DNA of 64,000 bases from Anthoceros angustus (Eukaryota; Streptophyta; Anthocerotopsida; Anthocerotales; Anthocerotaceae): NCBI GenBank assembly GCA_010909165.1, contig VJWM01000025.1:3100001-3164000 (forward strand). The letters are read 5' to 3'. Position numbers and translations under genes: made by a program. Positions 45,470-56,565 of this stretch are shown here, one piece after another (position 1 is the first letter of the stretch; every line of letters begins with the position of its first letter). The notes below the pieces were generated by a model. It saw only the letters and a list, made by a program, of their open reading frames with translations. It did no database searches and was not told the DNA's origin.

Positions 45470-45770
45470 TACCTCCCTCCCACTCAGGCGTGAGGCGCCC
45501 TCCTCCTCCCATGCAAGGCGCGGCATGCGCCCATCCCTCTCGGGAGGCGCAGCGGCGCGCCCCCCTGCGGCTCCTCAAACGGGCGCCGGCATGCCGGCGC
45601 CCCCTCTTCGCCTCCTGAGGCGCGGCATCGGCGCCCCCTCTTCCGTCTCGAGTATGGCGCCGGCATGCCGGCCTCCTCCTCCTTGTCACGGGCGGCATGC
45701 GGCGCCCCCTCTCCTCACCATAGTCGGGCGCGGCATCGGCGTCCCCCGGCTGCGCCTCCCCTCTTCCATG
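45470..45770. repeat. GC palindrome array
   Basis: Repeats of a loose 50-60-base unit built on GGCGCCGGCATGCCGGCGCC. The perfect 20-base palindrome is at 45,582-45,601 and a 17-base partial copy is at 45,656-45,672. Variants with GGCGCGGCATGCG lie before and after. It sits inside the flank 2 transposon sequence, as the other GC tracts do in the 11-20 kb element. Confidence 0.75.
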
Positions 45771-46133
45771 TGCAGGGACTCCTCCCATGGTGCTTGGATG
45801 GCGGCGACCTTGGAAGGAATCCGTGGCAGCTGCGGCAAACCTCCCTCCATCACCCTCGGCCTCCCCATCATCCTCTTCAAATGCCTCGCATCTGAATGAC
45901 CCAGAACTACGGAATAGGCCCATCCTCCTCATCGGAAGGTCCGAACTACGCCTCATTGTCTTCTACTTCCGGTCACAGTTTGGAAGTCCCTGTCTTGTCC
46001 TCCTCGGTGACATCTCTCGTCGATGACGGATAATGGAGCTCGTAATCACCTCACACAAGCACTTTGTAAAATGTTCTCTCTCACTCTGTCCATCACTGAC
46101 AAGCACAGATTAGGGCGCAACAATGCAATCAAG

Positions 46134-46776
46134 TCAACTCCTTTGGCTCACATTTCTTCTGTGCAAACATGCCACTTTCACAGATACGGTGTAATCATCG
46201 GCGATGCGGCAATGCGTCCACTTCATAAGGCCTTGAAGTGCAAAGAATCCATGATTACGGGTCTCGCCCTCCATCCAAAGTTGCCCAGGACCCATCACCT
46301 TGCCCTTGCTCTCTGGTTTGCGGTGCCGTTGAACCCAAAACCCAAAGCTTGACGCCGGCGTCCATATAGTTTCTTCATCCGGCTCCTCATTTGTGTCAAC
46401 AACCATTCTGCTGCGAAGCATAGTGTCCTCAAGCTGGTTCATGTGCCTCGCGGCAGTCTCCTCATACAGTATGGGGAGGGTGAATCTGGATTTCCCACCC
46501 TCAATCCTTTGGACAAGCGGACTTCTCTCCACCACCAACCGTCTTTGTGGTGCCTTGAGTGAATTGAGTGACCGGACTTTATGCCCCCTTCCCGTTCCAC
46601 CTCCACCTTGCTCAATTGGTTGGAAAGCATGTCCGGCCCCGAGATCGGTATCGGCGGAGGATCAGTTCTCGATTTCCTTCTTGCTTTTAGATTTCTTACT
46701 GCCTCGCTTCTCCAACAAGTCTCCAGTTAGGCCACGCATGGGGAGGTCCTTCTTCTTGCGGCGTCCATCGTCGTAG
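46134..46776 (-). pseudogene. Unrecognised transposon-associated protein, one internal stop
   Basis: A 134-codon clean frame (46,134-46,538) continues upstream in frame through one TGA to a Lys/Arg-rich start (about 215 codons in all). Readable parts include VQRIEGGKSRFTLPILYEET and WVQRHRKPESKG. No domain is known to me. The placement next to flank 2 suggests it belongs to the same element family. Confidence 0.4.
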
Positions 46777-46884
46777 CACCAGCATAAGCATCAAACACGC
46801 TCAATCCAGTTAGGCAAGCGCAATTCTATTTCAAACTAGGGAATTCTCACTGTCGTCCTCTCGGAAAGGATGGAGGCGGGCTGG

Positions 46885-49393
46885 TGTGTGCGCGACTTTC
46901 GGCTGACCGTAGCCGGCGCCACAATCCCGTGTCGTTGTAGTAAGTCCGCTCCCAAGAGAATGATAGGCTCCGTTTGCAGCGTTCAATCGATTCTCACCTC
47001 ACTTTGTGACCGTTCGCCTCAACACACACATCCGTCATTTTGCGCTAACTACTCGTAACGTCGCCGAGCAGGGCCCGGTGTGTTGTGCGTTTAAGGACAG
47101 ATTGGCGTTCGATTATCGCTCGCTCGTCACTCGTTCCTCTGGTCAGATTCCTCTCACCACTCTCACTACCCTCATCAACCTTGGGGAACAGCGAGTGGGC
47201 GCACGATCCGGACCTCCTCCGTCGGCTGCCGGGTCTCTCCAGGTCGGGCTGCGCCGCCTCACCCAGGTTCTCAGCTCACGTTCGGTCGGATTCGGGCCGG
47301 CGCCCGCTGCAGACGAACAAAAGGGTCCCCGATCGCTCTTCCTGCACACACCACTACGTTAGGGTCCATCACCGGGACCTTGATCGGTCTCTCCGGGGCG
47401 TGCACCTTTCGATGACTCGGGACTCACGTTAGCAAGAAGGCGCACAAGTGCGCGAGCGCATCAACACCAAGAGAAGATGATTTACTCGGGGCCTCGACCC
47501 TCTTATACTCGCGGTCGGCGCCTTTAATACATCCTATTACGGTGAGGGCCAGCTCGGTAACTGTCGGACGCCTACTATTCTCCTATTCCTCCTATCCGCC
47601 CGTCGGTGGTGGTACAGGATGGCCATGATTCCATCTTAACACCCCGGCGGCCCAAAACCGGCGACTGCGGGCGCGCAATCGGATGATCGCGGTGGACCTT
47701 CCTCTCCAGTGCACTGCGCCACCGTGGCGGCACGGATCACCACTAAGTCCTCCTCCCTCCTCTCGTATCTCTCTGGCGGGCCCTGCGCAGCAGGCCCTCA
47801 AAAGTGCAGTGAAATTGGGTGACTTTCCCCCCCCACAGTCGGGACCTCGGGACCCGTCTCGACTCAGTCCGGACCTCTAGGTCAGATCTTCCTGGGGTCC
47901 GGTCCCTGTCGGCCTCTTTGCAGGTTCGGACCTCGGGGTCGGACTTGCCTAGGTCCGGTCTTGGACCCAACCCTTCCCCAGGTCGGACCTCGGGGTCCGG
48001 TCTCGTCACTAAGTCTGGATCTCTAAGTCGGACTTCCTTGAGGCCGGACTTGAGCGGCCTTTCCTCAGTCGGACAAAGTCCGACTCCCCATGGTTCTGCC
48101 TCCTCACGGGTGATCACGGGCTCATCCATTGAGCCCTCCTTGGTTCCCCGAATGCCGGTTGCGCCCTTCCACGGCCTCCCGGGATCCTCCTCCCTTCCTT
48201 CCGTGCGAGGGTCAGTGCTTACCTCCGAGTGTAGTGACCCTTCCTCCGCCCGGCTCCTCCCGCTCTCCCTCTTGGCTAGCTGCATCGTCATCAAGCAGCG
48301 CTCCTAGGGTCCCGTGGCTGCTGCTGTCCCCGTCCTTCCTCCTTGCTCCTCCTTGGCCCCTTGGAAGTCCAGCCCTCCCTGGGGTGGCGGGACCTCCATA
48401 GCCTTGAGGAGCTTTGCGTGGTAATAAGGCGGAATCGACTTGTTGAATCGCCTCCTCCACATGAGCCGGGCACCCGTGCCTCCCTCCTCCAGAGGTGCTC
48501 GGCTGGGCATGTTGTCGGGCTTCTTGGCCCGTCTCGTGGCCAAGCTTACGGTGGTAGGCGGACTCCCTTGATGCCGTCAAAGGCGGCCTCCACCTCCTGC
48601 GGCCTTGACTGCTGCTCGACATTCTCCTCCTCCCGTCGTTGTTCGCTCTGCGGTTTTGCGGGCCATGGGTGAGCTCCCCCTCTCACCTTACCTTGGCAGA
48701 CGGCGGCCCGTTGCTTCTCCTCCGGATTGCTTTCTTCCCTCCGTTTATCCTTTCCGGTCCGCTACTTCCTTCTCCGGGCGGGCGGTATCCCGTCAAACTC
48801 GCAGCTTCCTCCACCTCTGCTGCGGCCTCGCGGCGTCAAACTCCTTGCCGCAATCGCCTATTCTCCTCCGTCTTCAAGCGGGCGGGCGCTCTATCTCCTC
48901 GAAGTCTTGAATTCTCTCGTTGAGAACCCCTGCTTTGCTCCGTCGTCTCTTGGTTGCGGCTCAAAGGTATCCTTCTTTGTCCTCCGGCTCCTTGCCGCCC
49001 TTCTACCTCCTGCGGTTGCACCACAGGGTCCCCGATCTCCCGGGTCTTGACCTCAACGCCTCCTCACGGCTCGGCCGTACTTGCTCCCAGCCGCTGCTCG
49101 GCCCGGGTTGGCGGCTACGGTCTCCCTCCACCGGTTCCGATCACGTCGATAGTGATCATTGACCTTCTTGGTGGCTTCCGCCGCCTTGGTGAGCCTCGGC
49201 TGGCTGCTGGGCGGCACGCCTCGGCAGTCGCGAGCCCTCTCCGCCTCTGCTGCGCCTCCCCTCGCTTCGTTGGCGAGATCCTCGGCCGTGCTTGGGCTGC
49301 GTACCTTGATTGCTCACCCAGCTAAAGAAACTTAGTCCGGTCCTGTCGAATGGACCAGACTTCCCTCTCGGCCTCCCGGCGCTTCCCCTCCTC
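46885..49393 (-). repeat. Truncated gypsy LTR (copy D)
   Basis: Aligns with LTR A from its left edge to about 24,757 and includes the GTCCGGAC-like cluster (47.85-48.08 kb). It then stops abruptly: at 49,393/49,394 the sequence changes to GGAAGCCCATCAAACACGC, which is a protein-coding exon-like stretch. The remaining 2 kb of LTR are absent. It is more diverged than copies A-C. Confidence 0.75.
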
Positions 49394-49614
49394 GGAAGCC
49401 CATCAAACACGCTCGCCGCATCCAGTAGTAGGAAGCGAGTAAGCACCCGGTTCTGTTTGCGCAGGAGGGCTTCCGAGGTCTGCCATCTACACTGCTGCAG
49501 CATGTCAATGTAACGCAGAGGATGTGCGGCTCGAGTGACCGGAAGCCGGTGGAGGAAGTGAAGAAAACTCTGGAATGGATTTCGGAGCTCACCATGACAA
49601 TATGTATATACATT
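49394..49614 (-). CDS. Exon-like stretch downstream of the B-box/TPR gene, cut by an LTR
   Basis: After a good acceptor (TCCTGTTGCAG, minus strand) an open, helical stretch follows: PFQSFLHFLHRLPV, then LRYIDMLQQCRWQTSEALLR and RVLTRFLLLDAASVFDG. It breaks off at the junction with LTR copy D. It lies about 100 bases downstream of the apparent stop of the B-box/TPR gene on the same strand. It may be a further exon of that gene, with the real end destroyed or displaced by the LTR, or the relic of another gene. The joining donor is not certain. Confidence 0.4.
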
Positions 49615-49713
49615 CTGCAACAGGACCACCTAATCTAAGCCTTAGGGCGGGATGGAAGGAGCACTTGTGCATGTGCTGCAAAGTTATGTACAGGTTGGGA
49701 GCATCCCTTGTGT

Positions 49714-52700
49714 CTACACTCCCGTGGCCACAGAGGTAACCATGACACCCCAGCTACTCCTACAAGTCCTCGCGTCCCCCTCCCATTGCAAAGTGTCCAG
49801 CAGCGTCTCTACTTGGCGGGCAGCGTCTTGGTACGTCGCGGCCCACTCCTTGTCTCGGAGAGCTGACCCGAAGTACGTCCTGGCTTCCAGAAACTCACCC
49901 ATGAGCACACACGTCCGTCCCAGAGCCTCATACAGCCTTCCCAGCAGAATGGCAATCGCGGAATCTAGTTGCTTCCTGTCGCACAGGGCCAAGCTGTGCT
50001 CCCGGGTTTCGGCATGTTCACCCCCGCTTTCTTCCAGGGCTGGGTGTGCCTGACCGGGATTACCAGGAGCATCTATAGATCCCGCATTCAGCGAAGCTTG
50101 CAGGACACCGACAGCTTCCTCCAGATCAATCTTCGCAGACTCTATGAGCCCATTGTCTCGAGGTACCTGGCTTGTGCTGTGCAGAGTACTGAGGTGGAGA
50201 CTAACCTGCACGTTTACATCAGCCACCGAGATTGCATATCAGAACCATGCTTGGCTTGGCCAATGCCGTGTGTGCAGAATTGAAGTCTCCAGCCCACCCA
50301 CTTCCTACCTTGCAGCTGCCTAGACAGAAAAGGGCTTCAGCGTGCTCGTAGGGTATATTGCTGACGCTCATAGCATCAGCCGCAGCCTGTAAGCTGCTCA
50401 AGTGCTGTGTACCCTTTTGCAGTTCAGCGAGAAGCCTGAGAAGGCAACATGTCAATGCATTGCAGACTTGAGGATGAAGTTGGGCTGTGCGGCAGCCATC
50501 AACGCCACACAACTGAGCTCACCTCAAGCAACGGGCCTCTTCAGCTTTCATGTGCAGTCTCCGTGCAGCAACCAGAGCCCCTAGCAGATGCCTCTTTGCC
50601 ACATCTGTGTCGCCCGATTTCAGAGCTGCCACTCCCGCCAGCCTTCCAGCTTTTACAAGAATTTCACGTAACTGAGCATAATATGACTCCGACCGCTGTT
50701 TCAAGTCCTCCTGTCCAGCTTCTGATTGAAGCTCAGCCTCGAGAATTGAAGCTGCAGCCTCGAAGAAAGCATGCGCTCGTTTGAACTCTTCCCTCTTGAG
50801 CTGGCACTGACCTTCATCAAGCAAGCACATCCCTGCTTCAAGCTTCATCCCACTTCCTTGACAGGCTTGCAGTAAGGCGAGGTGACACTTCTCCGCCCTG
50901 TAAGTCTGACCAGATTTTGCATACAGGGTAGCCATTGCCACCCACGCCATCACTTGCCCTCTCAAAGAGTGCTTGGCAACAACCTCTGATCCAGCCGTGT
51001 TCTCCATCCTTACCGTCTTTTCTGCCAGCCTGAAACCATGCAAGGTTCAAGCACATGAACACACAGAGCAAAAATAAAGGAAACGCCTTCAAAGACCATC
51101 AACACAGACAAATAGAGCCACATGGTACCTGAAAAACCGTGCAGAAGCCTCAAATTCAACCGTGGCACCCGATGTATTGTTCTGCATTTAAAAGTACGGT
51201 CAGTCTAACTACCCACGTGGGACAAACTTGCACCAGATCCCCTACTCTGATAAGCGTTCAGCGAGAACCTACCTCAGCAACCATCTGAGCTGCATGCACC
51301 ATACATGCAACAGCATTCTGGTAATAATCCGATGACCCATTGGCCTCAGAGTGAGTTGTGGTGCAACCTTCAGGTGCTACCCTCCTTGCACTCAGTGACT
51401 GCAGAGACTTCAATGCCTCTGCCACTGATTGTTCCCGAAACATGAGCAGGCTGCTGCTGACGGCAGGCTTCCCCTGTGCTGATTTCTGTTCGCTTGAAAC
51501 CCCACATTTCTCTGCCGAGTCCACCTTCATATGCAAGTTATTGCATCCTACGATGTGCACAACATCCTCCTCGGTAAGCACACTTGCTTTCTCTGACCGT
51601 GTCGAAACCTGCTTCATGGAGCGCTTCCAGCCTGGACCGCAGCCAGGATCACTGTGGTCTTCAGAGCTTCCTTCGCAGGTACCATGCTTGGTTTCACCCT
51701 CTTCTCTTGTGCGGCTCCCACCAGTCTCTGGCTCCAGGTTAGGAGCATCTTTCTCTGAACCAGGTGCAGATGCAGATGGAACCCTGGGAGAACCAGGTTC
51801 AACTCTGCAAGATAGTATGTGCCAAGGGAGTGATGAGCATCATACATCAACAGCCTGCTAGCCGTGCAAGCTCAACAAACAGATATGCACCTCAACTGCC
51901 TTGAATCTCCGTCCTTCTTGTTCTTGCGCTTTTTCCTCTTCTCACTCTTGCCTGACACATATCCTTGGCTATTTTTCCCTTTACGACGATTCTTCTGATC
52001 CTTCGTCCTAGAGCTTTGCGGCTTGTGACCCACTGTGTGCGATACTGTTGAGCTAATGGGCTCTTGCACGCCAGGAGCCCACTGCACGTGCAACTTCGGC
52101 CTTGGGCCGAGTCCAGTGACTTCATGACCTCCTCTCAAGGCAGATCTGGGTCGAAAGGTGGACTGCAGCTTCACAGGAGTGGATCATAAGCATAGCCGCC
52201 TTGCACATAACTCAACCCAGCCCTGAAGTTGACAAGAAGTTCACTACAAGAAAGTTGAACGTAATCTACTGTTACATTGCAGAGCTCTGGGGGAAATGAC
52301 CTACCGGGAAAGTGGACGAGCGCATCAACTTGGTTCCTTCCGGGGAGCTGGAAAGAAAGTGTTCATCACATGTGCTGGAGCCCTCATGCTCCGTCCCTGC
52401 ACTCTGCCCTGCCGTGTCCTCATCAATTGCACACTTCCCGCCATTCGAAGGGAAGGAAACACTTCTGGACAGATTCGAGTCCGACAACGGCCTCATCTGA
52501 CAAAGGCTCTCATTCTGCTCCGGATCCCCACCGTCCTGGGCTGGGGTTGAGCTCTGCGATGACCGTCTCGAGTTTCTCTTCTTCTTTCTCCGATTCTGCC
52601 TAGATGAGCCATCCGGCGGTACTTGCTCCTTCCCATCCCTAACCGCACAGTCGCTACCAAACGACCCCCCTGAATTGCTCTTCACCAAAGCCTCGTCCTT

Positions 52701-52943
52701 GTCACAATCCGGCAACGCAGACCAAGACTCCTGCGCACCAAAATCCTTCCGCACCAAGCTCACTAAAACATCCCTCCTATGTGACCCTGCGAACCCGTTG
52801 GGCTGATGGCATTGCGAGTCACATTCCCTGCACAAAGCTGCACCGCAACTGTCGCACCACACCTCTGCCAGCACCTCCTCACAATCTTGACACGGCCTGC
52901 CTGCTTCAGCAGTGCTTTTCATGATTTGCAGGGGCTTTGGCAT
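49714..52943 (-). CDS. B-box zinc finger plus TPR-like protein, 7 exons, about 873 aa
   Basis: Exons on the minus strand: 52,943-52,305; 52,162-51,891; 51,804-51,273; 51,181-51,129; 51,029-50,523; 50,435-50,309; 50,205-49,714. All junctions are GT-AG and all phases agree. The N-terminus has one B-box-like finger: C18, C21, C30, C33, C38, C41, C45, H46 and H55. Basic runs follow (RRKKKRNSRR from residue 118; a KRKKRKNKK run in exon 2) that look like nuclear signals, then a Ser/Glu/Gly-rich linker. From about residue 499 to the end, exons 5-7 give paired amphipathic helices of TPR type (for example SGQTYRAEKCHLALLQACQG and FLEARTYFGSALRD). I know no named gene with this pairing. The role is unknown; a scaffold is a guess. 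A start at 52,922 is possible, and the 3' end may be longer (see 49,394-49,614). Confidence 0.8.
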
Positions 52944-53633
52944 CTGAGACCCGACAGCCAGCCGATCATGGAGTCACAGAAAACCCAACGCAGCTGGCTC
53001 CAACCTTCACACTCTCTGCACTGCACCAGACTAAAATTCCACTCACCGCAACACCAACTACAGCTACTCCAAACACCCACAACTCCACGATCCAAATCCC
53101 AATCCCTTGCTCTCGCGCTACCCCCAACAGGCACACACAATCCCGTCCACTTCTCCAGATCCCGCGCCCCGCGCCGGATGAGAAAAGGCAGAAGTGGCAA
53201 CTTCACAACCCGGCTGCGATCTGCCCATGCCCAGAGGCGGTGGACACATTGTCTGAAGAGGATGAACATGGGCGCCTGGAGATTCAGGGGCGAAACGGGT
53301 TTCGCCGCTAACGTTCATCCCATCGTGCCAGCCCGGTCCCGGGCCCGGCGAAACCAAGCCGGGGCCCGCCGGATGCAGGAATCTTGCTGACGCGGGGAAA
53401 AATCCATTCACGAATATTGTTGTACGTATGCAGTAGTGTACAGTATGTGTGTACGCGGGGAAGAAACCCATTCTTCCCGAGTTTTGAGAGATGGAAAAAC
53501 CCATCTACCCCAAAAGGAAAAGGGGGAACAACCTGACCAAGGGCACCATGCCAAGGGGGACTAACCCCCGCGATTGCTGACCTCAAAACTACAAATCGGA
53601 GATAGAATTTCGTGGTCGGGGATAACAAAAGGC
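52944..53633. other. Intergenic, includes the 5' side of the B-box/TPR gene
   Basis: No convincing gene. Frames from 52.9 to 53.5 kb on both strands lack domains. Promoter elements cannot be named with confidence. Confidence 0.4.
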
Positions 53634-54131
53634 CTACCTACCACCGGAGCTGAAAAAGCCGCCTCCCCTCCCCTGCGCTTGTTGCTGTCCTGTACACGCG
53701 TTCACCAACCCTCTTTGCAAGGCAATGGACACCCGTTGCCTGCAGAAAGCCACAATACTAGAAAGAGGAAGACCAACCCCATTTTTGCGATTGTGGTACG
53801 CCTTGGCACAAGCCTTGAAAAACCTTAAGAAATCCTTGCCCATGGCCACATGGGTCTCAATGGCAAGGGGGATAAAGGTACGGTCCTCGTGTAGAGGAGA
53901 GTACTTGTGGACCTTGGCCGTCGCATAGCCCTCCGTCGCCCAACCCGGAGGGTTAAGGATCATATGTTCGCAGACAGAGTCCCGGGTGGGGTCTATTACA
54001 ACCACATCGGCAACAGAAACTTGGTCTCCCCGAGACAGAAAAAGGTCAGCCCTGAGAGAAATGCCGTTGAGCAAGGTGTATGAGCGCTCCCTATGAGGAA
54101 TGAACCCGCTCTCCTTGGCCATTGAAAACAT
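53634..54131 (-). pseudogene. C-terminal fragment of a LINE-like protein
   Basis: 165 codons including RADLFLSRGDQVSVADVVVI then DPTRDSVCEHM, and further on TFIPLAIETHVAMGKDFLRFF. This Asp-Val-Val-(I/V)-x-(D)-Pro pattern followed by FxPLAxET is what I recall from the region after the reverse transcriptase in some plant and algal non-LTR elements. The RT itself is not present, so it is a 5'-truncated copy, which is usual for LINEs. The family call is from memory and only moderate. Confidence 0.5.
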
Positions 54132-55688
54132 GACATCCGGACGGCGTCATGCGTAGCAATGCGCTGTCCGCCAGGAAGACACCGGGTCAGGTGGGTCCCC
54201 TAGTCATCGAGGGGGGCTCCACAACTGCAAGTAAAGAGCAGGCAAGAGGTTGGACCAAGCTCAGGCGAAAGTGCATCGCGGTGGAAAATGTTACTAGTGC
54301 GATGCGAAACAATTGGATACTAGGTCGGGGCAGAAGCTAAGAACCTGCTCCCTTCCTTGAGCAAGAGCGAAGCCGAGTTCGAGTGGCCTCATTGCACTTC
54401 TTGAGGAAAAAAAAGGCCTCCGAAAGTGGCAAAAAAGAGAGCCTTGCATGTCGTCCAAAATATCCCACAACCCACCCTTCTACGTTAGTGGCATATCGTA
54501 CTTTGCCATGTGGCTGCTACACGTGTCATTTATAAAATCTCATACCCTAACAAATCTAATTCACACAGCATGTTTAATACCTATCCTATTTCACATAGCG
54601 AGTCTGATACATGTTGTTCATAAAATCTCAGACCTTAAAAGGTTTGTTTCACACAACACTTTTGATATGTTCCGCATATGATAACCATTTCTTTCCAAAC
54701 AATACATATTTTATGGGTAGTTGAAGGTATATGTGTAGATTAGGGGTAGGTTTGGTATAGCTGCCATGCGCGTATAACCTTGGGTTGTGAGTGCTGCCGG
54801 TGGTGATAGGCACAACTTATTAGAACAACAAGCCAAAACCCTTGGGATCTGCGGAAGAAGATGTGGGGTGGCACGAGGTTGCCGGTGAGAACCGTTAGGC
54901 ACCGTGCCACCCAGCCATTGCTGCGCCACTGCCCACCACGGTACCGCCCCATGGTGGTGGGGTGGTGCCCATAGGCGCGGATGAAGTCGAAGGACTGGTA
55001 CTGATCTAGGCGCGGAGGCAACCGGAGCTTGAGGGATGGGTAGGCGGTGTAATAAGAGCAACGGCGAATGTACAAATCAAGAAGACACGTGGCAGGCACT
55101 GTGAGGGAAAGAAATTCGTCCAAAACCTCACCATATATAACGTTTCCAATGCTTCTTTAAAAAAGCTTGTAATGTATGAAATATGTTAAGGGTTTAGGTT
55201 TAAAAGTGTTGAATATGTATAAAGCCGGAGTCAAGCCGGCTAGATCTGCAACCGTGACAACTCAACAATTTGGGCAAGCCCAGGGGCAGCAAGGTGTGTT
55301 TCACAGGCAATACCAAGCTCAAGGAGCCAAGTACAACCCCCCTCGAACTAGGAAGCCTAGAGGTCCAGAGCTTGCAGCCAGATCCACAGCACACACTAGT
55401 GAGCAAGTTGAGCTCAAGCCTATCGAATTTAGACAGCATGTACCTTAGGCTGAATTTGGTCCGAAAATTACTTCCCGGTTCGGATTTGCAGACTAACATT
55501 TGGACTGCATCTTAAGTTTCCGATTTTTGAAGGAAGTTGTTGCGTGCATTTTAAAAATATGGCTCTTTGGGTCACCGCGGCTATTCGCAGTGGGCCGTTC
55601 GAGACACCCATCCCCTCTCTCATACGAATGTGGCGAAGTTTTTAGAAACTCTGGCACACTTGCCAGCTTTAAACTTATTCATGGTACA
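54132..55688. other. No recognisable gene
   Basis: AT-richer intergenic sequence. The longest frame (minus, 54,740-55,123) and a plus-strand frame (55,176-55,448) show no domain. Confidence 0.4.
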
Positions 55689-55800
55689 AGTTTGTCAAGT
55701 ACCAAGTCCCTGTGTCCAGTACCAAGTCCCTTTGTCAAGTACCAAGTCCCTGTGTCCAGGACCAAGTCCCGTCGTCAAGTACCAAGTCCCATGATACCAA
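55689..55800. repeat. 20-bp tandem repeat, five units
   Basis: ACCAAGTCCC plus a variable 10-base half (TGTGTCCAGT, TTTGTCAAGT, TGTGTCCAGG, GTCGTCAAGT) repeats with an exact period of 20 between 55,701 and 55,800. It ends 20 bases before the pogo element. Confidence 0.9.
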
Positions 55801-55820
55801 AATTCCATCCAGGTGAATTA

Positions 55821-56563
55821 CAGTCAGACCCCTCTAATTGGGAACAATTGGGAGTAGCAAAAATCGTCCCATTTAGAGGGGTTCCCGTTTAGGCATTTTC
55901 ATCTTTTTTGAAAATAAAAATATTTAAAAATCAAAAAATTCTTTAAATCAAAAATTCGAAAGAGCTTAAAAGCTTCCAAAAAATCCAAAAAAATCCAAAA
56001 AATCCAAAATGCTCCCTCATACTACATAGCTGCCAACCTAATTCTAGTTTGCCGGGTTAAAATAATCATCAATCCTTGATTGATGCTGAGTTGCTTTCAT
56101 CCAATGACTAGCAATATGTTTTTCCAACTGAGAATGCAACTTCAAAGCATCAAGAGTGTTATGTGGCATCTCTTCCAAAAACATCTTCGCTATCCTCATA
56201 GCATTATCTACAGCATCCTTTGTCGTACGCGGTCTTGGCGCTATGGTCTCCACTGACGCTGTATCATTCTCCTCACCCTCCTTATTGACAGGCGGAGGGA
56301 TTAATGCTTGCCATATTTCGTCCTCTGTAGGAATATTGTAATCTCGATAAGACGATTTCCTCAATTTTTTTATTTTTTTAAAAAAATATGTATTTTCCCT
56401 TTTACAGAGGTGTACTTGCATTGAATGTTTGGGAGACATGTTCCCATTTACAAATTAGAGGGGTTTCCCATTTAGCATGTAGCACATTCAAGGGAGTAAG
56501 CCCGGGCGTCCCATTTAAAGGGGGTTGCCATTTATAGGGGTCCCAATTAGAGGGGTTTGACTG
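55821..56563 (-). mobile_element. Pogo/Tigger-type element with TA target duplication
   Basis: The ends CAGTCAGACCCCTCTAATTG (left) and the inverse of CAGTCAAACCCCTCTAATTG (right) match at 22 of 23 bases, each flanked by TA (55,819-55,820 and 56,564-56,565). Subterminal repeats of the same word (CCCATTTAGAGGGGTT and its inverse) lie just inside both ends. At 743 bp it keeps only the end of the transposase frame, so it needs an autonomous partner. Confidence 0.88.
56044..56439 (-). pseudogene. Transposase C-terminal relic of the pogo element
   Basis: A 131-codon minus-strand frame inside the pogo element, ending in RIDDYFNPAN after a helical stretch (LHSQLEKHIASHWMK). A short Ile-Asp-(Asp/Asn)-Tyr-Phe ending is common in pogo/Tigger transposases. 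The DDE core is missing, so it is inactive. Confidence 0.6.
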
Positions 56564-56565
56564 TA

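Noticed and set aside
45342-45956. 204-codon minus-strand frame
   Set aside because: Most of it covers the GC palindrome array. The repeated Arg/Ala/Gly composition reflects base composition, and the flanking part is transposon-derived.
54711-55123. Two overlapping minus-strand frames of 116 and 127 codons
   Set aside because: No recognisable domain, no splice context, and they overlap one another in different frames.
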